Assembly: GCA_018417955.1 (NCBI GenBank)
Contig: JACTVC010000001.1
Span: 4,588,001-4,652,000 of the forward strand
From: Laccaria trichodermophora
Taxonomy: Eukaryota > Basidiomycota > Agaricomycetes > Agaricales > Hydnangiaceae
Length of the DNA: 64,000 nucleotides
Direction of reading: 5' to 3'
Of the stretch, positions 55,780 through 64,000 are shown in pieces. Below the pieces are notes generated by a model. The model worked only from the letters and a program-made list of their open reading frames with translations, had not been told where the DNA came from and ran no database searches. The first letter of the stretch is position 1; every line of letters starts with the position of its first letter. Both the position numbers and the translations under genes were made by a program.

Positions 55780-56227
55780 TATCGAGACTAAGACAGCGCG
55801 ACTGGGTGAATGAAGCTGTTTCAGACAGAACCTATCAAAAATAAGATTTGTCTTTGTCGCCTGCACGGCCAGCCAACTCATCCTCAGATCCCCCCTCGAC
55901 TTTAAAAACCCCAAACCTGTCACGACAAATAATGAATCACTTGCTCCTTGCGTCAGTAGCGGACTCTACGACTCGGATACAACGCATCAGATAGGATACA
56001 AGGTTAATACAGCAACGACACAATGATATAACATGCATATGCAACGAGACACCAGATGAAGATAAAGCAAAAGTAATAGCAGAGTCCATCCAAATAAAAA
56101 CGACGGATGATGTGGATGAGAATCGTCTCCATATATATAATACAGAGGATGAATATTGAATGCCAATAGATATAGTGTCATCTACTCACACAGAAATGCG
56201 AAAGGTGCGAAAGGGAAAGCAGGTACT
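55780..56227. other. Convergent 3' flanks of SFM1 and ATG1
   Basis: About 450 bp of mostly AT-rich sequence; no gene or repeat is recognised. Confidence 0.4.
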
Positions 56228-59200
56228 TCATGACGATGTAGGAGCTGGGGAATTCTGCGACGTGTCTGATACAGGCTTCGCTTCCCATGGAGCAGGGATC
56301 CGCGCTACATCAGCCAAGTTCTGGTCGGCTCTCGCGTCGTTCAGACGATCGTGGTCATTCATGCCCATTCGGGCACGACACCGCAATAACCGCAGTTTCG
56401 TGCGTTTGATCCCTGTAACGTGGATGGCTATCAAAGGATGATCCACAAGAATTTGAAGCAAGGCAGCGTACAGGTACCGATTGTTTCCCGATCCTCATCC
56501 ATGTATGGATTACCCGTCTGCAGTAGGTCGTCTTGTAGCGCGTAAAGGCACCACAAGGATTCTTCATATAGCTTCTCACATTCGTCCGGGCGCGTCGCCT
56601 GGTCGAGGAGCTCCTTCCGAGCAGCTGTTCGGCTCTGAAGACAGGGGCGTAAGTTGGTTGAGGGTACAACAATCTCGGACCTACCAGAACCAGAGCACGA
56701 TCATACACAAGTTGGTCAAGCCAACTCTTCGGGCCATCGTACTGAACCGGCAACCATGTCTTCACCAAGGCTGCGCGGTCATTGCACTTCATAAAGTGGT
56801 CTTTAAACCAACACAGCGCTATCACAACGTCGTCAGTTACACTAGAGAGGCCAGGAATAGTCTTACCATCATCAAACCCATCACTGACGACAAAGTTCCC
56901 ATCTGGATGGCGCATCTTCATATGTTCCTGGAAGTTCCTCAGCTTGTTGATGCCCTTCTGCGAGAACGACATAAGCAGCATGTACACTGCGACACATGTA
57001 ACGGCGTTGTATTCCGCTTCAATGTCAGCGTGTTTCCGCCGTTTTGCGTGTTTCTCTGCCTCGCCCTCGCGTTTGATGAACTTGGTAGGGTCGGGTAGAG
57101 GCTCTAATAGTCAGATTAGCACACAGCCAGCGTAGGAAGAGAGGACAACTAACTCTGAGGCACCGCCTTGACGTACTCATACATCTCATCCGCCCAGTGC
57201 GTAAGCACGTCCGTCTTCTGCGCTAGCTCTTCAAGGGAAGACAATAGATCATCCTCAAGCGGATCCCGCTCCCCTTCTCCGTCCAGCGTGATGATCTGCG
57301 GCCGTCGAGGCGACGACGGCACACTGCTTTGATCTCTTGACGAAGACGCGCGTGAGTGCCCTGATGAGGAATGCCCAAACAACTTCTTGGACGCAAGACT
57401 CAAAGCTCTATTGAGAGCGTTCGATGCCGCCCGTGAAGCCATGCTGGAAGGGGAGGAGGAGAGGGGTGGGGCAGAGATGTTGGGTGGTGGTGGGAATGTG
57501 ATGTTGACATTGTTAGCGCCATTGTTGTTCGTGGGTATGGGGTATTCTGGGGGGTAATCGTCCGTTGAGGGTGTTGGAGGAATCTTCCGGTCGTGTAATG
57601 GTCGTCGGGGTTGGGATGTGATTTCTAGAGTAATGCGTCAGGTGGGAAACGATGAAGAAGGGGGTAGACGCACCATCGACAGCGCGGTTGAACTCGACAG
57701 CTCGAGTATCGTCAACCAGCACGTATTCACGACGCAGCTGGCCATCTTCTTCTGTTTCTCCAGGTATAAAGGAGCCTTCTGTGGAGAGCGGCTTGAGCGA
57801 CTGGTGTCGCTCATTCGCACCCGTAAATGATGGTCCCCGTGGTCTAGTGACAGGTGCAACGACCTTATCTCGAGATGATGATTGACTGAAAAGATATTGA
57901 TAGGCGTTTTCAACGAAAACAAGGCACCCACCTGTCCCTGGGAAGCGCCCCATTTACAGAATGGGGACTACCATCTCCGTCTTCTGCCCCACCAGATACC
58001 CTCCTAAAATTGAATTTGCTTGGGGGGATCATAGCCGTTGGGTCGAGAACTTCTGGCGGAATCACCCGATGATGTTCGGGTGTCGAGGGTCGCGCAGTCC
58101 AAGGCTTGTCTTGTTCAGGGGCAGTCGACGACGAGCTCTCAGCAGGCTCCGACTCCGACTCCCGCGGTCTCGGGAACTTTGACTTTGCCAGCGCCGTGCT
58201 CCCAAAAAACTCTTCAAAGCTTGCGCGTTCCGCCGGGTTCCGTTTCAGAAGTGTCCTGATGAGCTTCTTGACATCGCTTGGAACTGGGGAATCCTCACTT
58301 CCACCCCCAGGTGTCTTCGCAGTTGTAGGATCCTCGTCAGGGAACTTGATGCCCTTGGAATGTTCGATCTTCTTCAGCAACTCGATGTGATTCATAGCTC
58401 GGAAAGGTGCCTTTCCGACCGCCATCTCGTACAATACAGCGCCTACTGACCAAAGGTCAGCTTTGGCGTCGTACTTCTCGTATCTCAGTATCTCAGGAGC
58501 CATATACAACCTGTTGCAAAACAGTAAACGAGATTGAATCATGGCTTATTCAACCCTACTCACGGAGATCCACATAGTGTTTCAGCCATCATCGCATTGG
58601 GTAACGACCGTGCAAAACCAAAATCTGCCACTTTAAGGATGGGTACACCTAAAGGGTGCCCACGAGCGAGTTCTTCAGGAGGGGCGGGATTGAGGAGCAG
58701 GTTCTAAGATGTCTAAGTTAGAATTATGGCAGGAGGTGGAGGTTTTTACCTGTGGCTTGATATCCCTGTGAATCAAGTTTCGGTGCCGCAAGAATTTGAG
58801 AGCACGCGCAAGCTGTCGTAGAAAGCTCCGAACGACGATTTCATCTAAACCGCCTGTCCGAGGATGCGGATAGTACTGAAGTGCCGCGCCAGGGGCCGGG
58901 ATATACTCGAGGCCCTCAACACGACCACGTCTCTTGATGTAATTTGTGAGATCTCCACCGGCGCAATACTCCATTATCAGATAAATGTGCTTGTCCGCGC
59001 GTACAATGTCGATTAACTTGGTAATGTGCCTGTGTGATAGTGACTTTAAGATTTGGATTTCACTTTGTAGGTTGTCAAAAAGCTTGGCGCTGAGGTCTCC
59101 ACGTTTGACGGTCTTGATGGCGACTTGATGTCGCGTTTCCTGGATATGTTGAGCACAAGCACTGGGATGTTGATTGCACTACTCACCTCATGGTATCCCT

Positions 59201-59336
59201 TATACACCGTCGCGAAGCTCCCCTTCCCCAGAAGACTGACTATAACGTACGGTCGCGCTTCATCGTCTTCTACTAACTTGCTTGTTGAGTCGTAGGCGGT
59301 CGTCGTCTGTCTTGAAGTCCCAACTGTGGGAGGCAT
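56228..59336 (-). CDS. ATG1: Autophagy-initiating serine/threonine kinase Atg1
   Basis: Start ATG 59,334-59,336 ([18 protein letters not shown]), stop TGA 56,228-56,230, multiple introns. The kinase domain begins [20 protein letters not shown] (G-loop), then [10 protein letters not shown] (catalytic Lys), [60 protein letters not shown] (catalytic loop), [20 protein letters not shown] (DFG) and [20 protein letters not shown]. This layout, including the [20 protein letters not shown] insert, is characteristic of fungal Atg1/ULK1. A Ser/Pro-rich linker (about 57,450-58,100) with potential Atg8/Atg13 contacts leads to C-terminal MIT-type helices ([37 protein letters not shown]) that bind Atg13. 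The kinase starts autophagosome formation under starvation. It appears intact. Confidence 0.93.
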
Positions 59337-59997
59337 CGGAAGGTAATTGAATTGAGCAACAGTACTCAGTGATCGCGTGGTCTTTTAGGGCTTCCAAAGC
59401 TTCGCCAAAAAGCCTGGTACCGCACCGTAGGGACCTTAAAGCATGGGTGCGCTGTTCGGGCGCTGTGGTCGACGTTGAGCTCAACAGGGAGCGAGGCTAA
59501 AGGAGGTAGCTGACACATTGTTTGTCAACGAATGCCTTGTCAAACAACTGTCACTCGCATTGACGTTGCTGAGTCACATTGACATTTCACCGCACTGTCG
59601 ATCTGTAAATTCGCGTTGAAGCGCAGACCTGCTGCAACGCTGCTGTTGCTGCCACGAATTTTACATAATGGAACCGCCGCGCATGTCATTGAAATTGTGT
59701 GGCAGCAGGACAGAGGTGGTGCGGTCGTTGCGTGGTACGGTGATTGGCGCCGTCTCCAGAAACGAAAGAATATGTCAGTCGTCAGAATTGGGAAACGGGA
59801 AAAGAGAACCAGGGAGATCTCAACGAAAGAAAAAGAAAAAGGGATCCAGTTTGTGTCTCAACAGAGTGACGTATTTGAAGCTGTATTGGGGACTGGAAGT
59901 TGCGAATATTTACATCAAAGAGGATCGGAGGAAAGATATTTCTGCACTTTGAAAAGGCAAGTGAAATGTAATAGAAGTACAGAATTTTCACTCTCGC
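59337..59997. other. Promoter side of ATG1 and 3' flank of MYND gene
   Basis: About 660 bp. It includes a purine run (GAAAGAAAAAGAAAAAGGG, about 59,825-59,843). Plus-strand open frames at 59,616-60,005 have no motif support. Confidence 0.4.
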
Positions 59998-60923
59998 GAC
60001 TGTGAGGTGCTGTCTTTCGTCATGTGCATGCTGTACAACGTCGCTTCATCCGCTTCGATTGGGGTAGTAAGATCAAGACCTTTCTTGCACCATTTCCGAT
60101 GTTTTTTCCAATCCTAGAAAGTAACAAAAATAAAAACTATGAGATGCCGAACAAGTAGGAGAGGATGAAGAGAACTTGCTGCTTTTTGACATTCTCTACC
60201 GCAATATCGTGGTTTCCGGATACTTGCGCAGCAACCTGCACATCGAAGGAGCGACCCCTTAGGCTTCATCATCAAGCAGCGCGCACAAATTTGTGGCTTG
60301 TGCGACTGATAACCCGTCTCCTCTTGAAACGTTTGGCGGTGCGCGAGTACAAGGTCGAGGTCCTCCCGCAGCCCGTAGTTGTACGTGAGCTGAAACTCGG
60401 CGTCCATTTCCAAGCTAGTCTGTGCCACGAAGTTGCACGTAGACGAGAAGTGACCCAATCGGCAGCTTTGCGCCGCGAAGTGAATCGCCCCGACCCAGTG
60501 GCGGAAGGCCCCACTTGTACCCCGCCGACTCTCAGCCTCTGGGTCATCACAGTTTACAAAGAGGTGGCACACGAGGCTAGCTTCGACAGCCTTCTTCTCG
60601 GGCGGGAACGGTCCTTCGTAGACGCGTCGAATGAGTTTGGCACCCCGCTGGACGTTGACATCGGTGTCTACACCTGCCCATAACCTGTCGTGTGGCATCA
60701 GCGGGTAAGAAAGAGATACATTGAACATCTCACACCGGATGGCCAGTTCCAGCATGTCATCGACATTCCCCTGCAGAGCCCCGATTCTCACCAACGCCGT
60801 TGTCCTCAGCCTCACCCGGCGATTGCGACAGCCCTCGAAAATGTTCCCCCAATTGGACGGGGCGTGGATCATGTAGGACATGGTCGCTGGGGGGAAACAA
60901 TTGGTGTAGCACATAGCGTACAT
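59998..60923 (-). CDS. MYND zinc-finger protein
   Basis: Tentative start ATG 60,921-60,923 (the frame is open further upstream without a nearby ATG, so a 5' exon may be missing); stop TGA 59,998-60,000. The body is helical with LRTTALVRIGALQGNVDDML, PFPPEKKAVEASLVCHLFVN and HWVGAIHFAAQSCRLGHFSS, resembling Sel1/TPR-like helical repeats. The C-terminal MYND finger is C-x2-C (CARC), C-x2-C (CAGC), YCGRECQK, then H-x3-C in DWKKHRKWC. The finger is completed only after a 66-nt intron (60,114-60,179) whose donor is GC (GCAAGT) rather than GT. MYND fingers mediate protein-protein contacts; specific function unknown. About 285 residues as modelled. Confidence 0.65.
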
Positions 60924-61700
60924 GTCAAAAGGGTCGTTCGAGCCATCACGGTTAACGTTAAAGTCTAGTTTTTCAGAGGTTATGTGGAGTCCAGGAAGGT
61001 GGAGTCTGGAACCATGGACTTTAGTACTTCAGTGACCGAGAAGCAAACAACTTCAAGGCGTGTGACACATGCGTACATGCGTACGTTACATACCACTTGC
61101 GACGGGAGCCCTAAGGGAGTCTCTATCGCGGCACAAGGACTCTTCCTGTATTGAAGGTACGCCCGGCTCTGATCCTCGTATCTTATTGACTGATTCAATG
61201 ATAAGTACTTGCAGCAGCTCACCAACAAGGCTGACAGCATATTTCAGGGAGAATACGAGCCAACATTCTGGCAAAAGTCCGAGTCCGTTTCTCAGACTTT
61301 CTCTCAAGAGCCATTTTTTTTGTTCAAGTTGAACCCAGCTACGGCAATCCGTCAGTGTACATAGCTCAGTGCCATAAAGGCGCTTGTATGCAAACACTAC
61401 GATAGCAGTCGTAATTTTTTCTCTCAAGAAGAATCAGTTGTGAAGTTGGACTTTGTGTGCCGTGCTGTAGAACATTGTAGAATCCTTTTGTTGGGCCGAC
61501 CTCATGGCCCCCGACGCAACCCGACGCTCTCCTTTTTAGGAAATCGCCGTCCTCGTGCACATCAACTTCAAGCCACCTGTCCACAACCATCAACTTACGC
61601 GGTGGCCTGTGGCCACACTCAAATCATTCAAAATGGGTCGCCCGCCCTCCTTCTCAAAAAACACTTTCCTCCCCTTTCATCCCTCGCTCTCACCAGCAAA
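60924..61700. other. Divergent intergenic region, no gene seen
   Basis: About 780 bp. Minus-strand frames at 61,086-61,593 show no motif. The stretch might contain a 5' exon of the MYND gene, but none could be identified. Confidence 0.35.
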
Positions 61701-63047
61701 ATGCCCGTCTCCAACTCGACACTGCCTGTGCTTTCTTTGTTGCCTAGCCATGAGGGCACGCAAAACTATCCCGTGGAGCGCGAAATCGACCGCAACGCCC
61801 TCCTCGACGTCGCGCCGGACCGCGAATCCTTGCTGATCAGCGATCAGACCATCGAAGAAGTGCGACAGGCTCTCAAGATGCACATTCCGATTACCACTGG
61901 GTAGGTTCCACTATTCTATTTGCTACTATCATCTCAATTACGTTGTGGCCTTTCCAGACATTGGCTGTACAATGTTCAGAAACGCCAGGCAGTCAAACTA
62001 CGCGAAGCAACGACACGTCTTTCTGTCTTTGGCCAACCACTGTCAATGGTCCCGACGGTGCCAGACGAAAACTCAAACAACGTTGTACCGAACCCCCGGA
62101 TCCGACGGGTACTGTCAACGTCGTCTATCTACACCTTCTCTGGGACTACCTTGACAAGCATCGAAAGCCGTCTCAACTCAGCTGGTACAAATGGATCCAC
62201 GACCATACCAATCGGGCCGCGGCTGAGTACACCTGAGAAGCTAATCTCTCCAAGGCCACTAGGCCTTACACACATTCTCGTGGTCTACGCTACGATGCCA
62301 AGCCGCCCTATAGCCCCTCCAGTAGACCCTCAAGGCACCTTGCCAAGCCGCAAGAAAAAGGCCATCACCTATCCCGAAGTCATCGAGCTCCCGATCAATG
62401 ATCTCCTCTTCATCCTCAACGTACCCAACTTGGCCCCTCCAAAGGCGCCGGATACTCCTCTCCTCCCTCGTCGTCTGCAAGAGGAGCTTCCGCGGGTCCT
62501 GATGTACGTTCCGCACCTGGACACGTTCCCGGAGCTCGTGATATACTTGCACACCAAGAACCAAGCTGAGTTGTTCAGGAAGGTAATCCCTGAGTGGATC
62601 CGGGACTTGATTCACCCTCTGCCTTTGGTTCCTCTGCCTGCCCCTCAAGCGCACTCTCAGCCTGGACCTGTGGTCCCATCTCCACAGGCAGGAGCACCAA
62701 CCGAAAGCCGTGGAGTGATCAAGTTTCTGGGGCTACTTGTTTCTGGGTCCAGTTCAACTACAAGCGTCGACACGACGGGCTCGTCGCCCTCTGCCATCTC
62801 GACGCCTCCGCTTGAGCCAGATAGGAGTGCGAAGAGTATTTCCGAAGAAATCGCGCAAGTTTCCTCGACCTTTTCCTTGACGGAAGACGATGATCCTTTG
62901 TTTCAGACGGCGGCCCGTTTGGACGCACTTCGAGATAATCTGCGTCATATTGGGTACTTCAACCACACCTTGTGGAATGAATTGGATGTTTGCCGCGACA
63001 TCGTGTTGAGGTCCATATCTTGCAAGGCCAGGCTCGACATAGAGTGA
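61701..63047 (+). CDS. Clp1-like basidiomycete protein
   Basis: Start ATG 61,701 (MPVSNSTLPVLSLLPSHEG), stop TGA 63,045-63,047, one intron about 61,902-61,958 joining PITTG to HWLYNVQKRQAVKLREA. The chain has an N-terminal conserved part (DRNALLDVAPDRESLLISDQ, TIEEVRQALKMHIPITTGHW), a Ser/Thr linker, then a conserved region with YPEVIELPINDLLFILNVPN, RVLMYVPHLDTFPELVIYLH and LFRKVIPEWIRDL, a Pro/Ser linker, and a C-terminal helix RLDALRDNLRHIGYFNHTLW and ELDVCRDIVLRSI. The 'VPHxxTFxxLxxYLHTK' and 'LxNLxxxGYFxxxLWxELDV' patterns are those I associate with Clp1 proteins, required for clamp formation and sexual development in dikaryotic mushrooms. The assignment is by remembered pattern and moderately secure. 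Confidence 0.5.
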
Positions 63048-63159
63048 CCGATCCACTTCCTCCGGCCCAAGATCTAAATGTATTGCCAAACATCTCACTC
63101 TCTGCATTATCTCCTTTGTATACTATACAATATGTAGCTTTGCGCAAATGTTAATCATT

Positions 63160-63850
63160 GATTTCCTTTTCAATGTCGCCAATCCGAAAACGAAGCGTGC
63201 ATCTTAAACTAAGTAAGGCAGCATAAGGAAGAGAAGCACGAAGGTTTGAACAACTCAAAGCGTACCTGATGAAACCCAAGCACCACATACACGCCCCCCG
63301 CTCCAAATCATGAATCAAACGCAGACAGAGACCGACCGGTCGGATTGGCTTCACGAGTCAAATAGCGATGTGAGTGGGAGGAGAGGGATAGATGCGTTGA
63401 TACCGCGGATGGTTATGGTAGTGTGTTTTGTGTCTGCAAACTTTAAACGAGGAGGAGGGCTTTGCGTTGAACCTATTTCGGAGGGTGGACTTTTGAAATT
63501 CGTGGCAGCAGCAACAGGTCTGCGCTTCAACGTGAATTTACTCTTTGGCACGTTGATACTCGCAACGCCTCACTGGAACGCTCCAATTCCTTCAGTTGCT
63601 AGATAAAAATGTCAAACACTCCTACGAGGGCCTTGAAAATGCACTAACGAGTTCGTACTGCTTCTGATCATAACTCGCCAAAGAGCCTGTCGCGCCACCG
63701 AGCGTCTTCGTCAAAATCGCGAGTGAGATCGAGAGTTCTTGTATGCATTCTGGGGAGGTACTGCATTTTGAGCTTGAATTTGAAGCAGCTGCGATGCAAG
63801 ATTCCAAGGCTGAAAATCGCTGGTTCGTTCAATGAAGGACATAAGCGCTG
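63160..63850 (-). pseudogene. Tubulin cofactor C (TBCC)-like gene, frameshifted relic
   Basis: Reading the minus strand from about 63,830: an exon with LESCIAAASNSSSKC, CIQELSISLAILTKTLGGAT and GSLASYDQKQYEL, a donor GTTAGT near 63,655, acceptor TTATCTAG, then QLKELERSSEALR and, in a different frame, VPKSKFTLKRRPVAAAT. Farther on are LIHDLERGAC and, in yet another frame, VVLGFHQ with an intron to FKMHAS. These match in order the spectrin-like N-domain, PKxxFxxK linker and the C-terminal beta-helix signature of tubulin-folding cofactor C. At least two frame changes and a stop after FKMHASFSDWRH imply a broken copy. A 5' exon could extend to the window edge at 64,000. Sequencing error cannot be excluded. 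Confidence 0.55.
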
Positions 63851-64000
63851 TTGGAGAAGTGCAGACCGTACTTAAGAGGTGGATGTCCGCGACAAAGACA
63901 AGTATGAGTCGTCCGATGTCAACATTGTGTTTCGAAGGGGAACTTAGGAGCGAAGAAGGAGCATACGGCAATGAGCTCGAGTCTGGATTGAAGTAATGAC
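63851..64000. other. Right edge, possible 5' part of TBCC relic
   Basis: Minus-strand frames continue to the edge without a clear family motif. Confidence 0.25.

Noticed and set aside
56481..57135. Long plus-strand frame opposite ATG1
   Set aside because: Antisense of the conserved Atg1 C-terminal exons; no motif of its own.
61086..61593. Minus-strand frames upstream of the MYND gene
   Set aside because: No domain, no splice link to the MYND gene could be shown.
63310..63606. Plus-strand frame near the right edge (MNQTQTETDRS..)
   Set aside because: It overlaps the minus-strand TBCC relic and has no family motif.

Overview
The window comes from an Agaricomycete-type basidiomycete genome. 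The evidence is genes split by many short (about 45-65 nt) GT-AG introns, an ATG1 kinase, an SFM1 methyltransferase, a Clp1-like protein, an NB-ARC/TPR STAND protein, and a mixture of Helitron, PIF/Harbinger, Plavaka and Ty1/copia elements. No rRNA, tRNA, CRISPR or prokaryotic feature was seen. All coordinates come from reading the sequence by eye. Exon ends were placed where splice consensus and protein family motifs agreed.

Left part (1-18.3 kb): a divergent pair of related four-helix membrane proteins (<1-3.2 kb), then a tandem duplication of a ferric reductase gene (3.45-10.6 kb). One copy of the reductase (3.45-5.74 kb) carries an early stop and a shifted N-terminus; the other (7.65-9.96 kb) looks intact. 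A 400-bp TA-flanked MITE and a decayed Helitron fragment follow. Next come a secreted proline/serine-rich repeat protein (14.1-15.0 kb) and a TMEM242-like membrane protein (15.6-16.5 kb).

Centre (18.3-36.9 kb): an NB-ARC protein with 13 very similar TPR units, then an almost continuous transposon island. The island holds a 469-bp fold-back element (21,923-22,391), a PIF/Harbinger element with 35-bp TIRs and TTA target duplication (22,426-25,361), a Plavaka element (25,504-31,842), and a Ty1/copia element with identical 301-bp LTRs and a CGTTT duplication (31,886-36,936). The main reading frames of the Helitron, Harbinger, Plavaka and copia elements are each interrupted by one in-frame TGA that could be a CGA-to-TGA change.

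Right part (37-64 kb): mostly ordinary genes. They are an NT-C2 domain protein, an amidase, an S10 serine carboxypeptidase next to a small secreted beta-trefoil-like protein, an F-box protein, an orphan membrane protein, a glutathione S-transferase, SFM1, ATG1, a MYND-finger protein and a Clp1-like protein. Two relics of housekeeping genes lie between them: one isolated PHO88/SND3 exon (44.0 kb) and a frameshifted tubulin-cofactor-C-like gene at the right edge. There are no bacterial-style operons. The functional links I can propose are the divergent tetraspan pair, the duplicated reductases, and the protease/trefoil neighbours.
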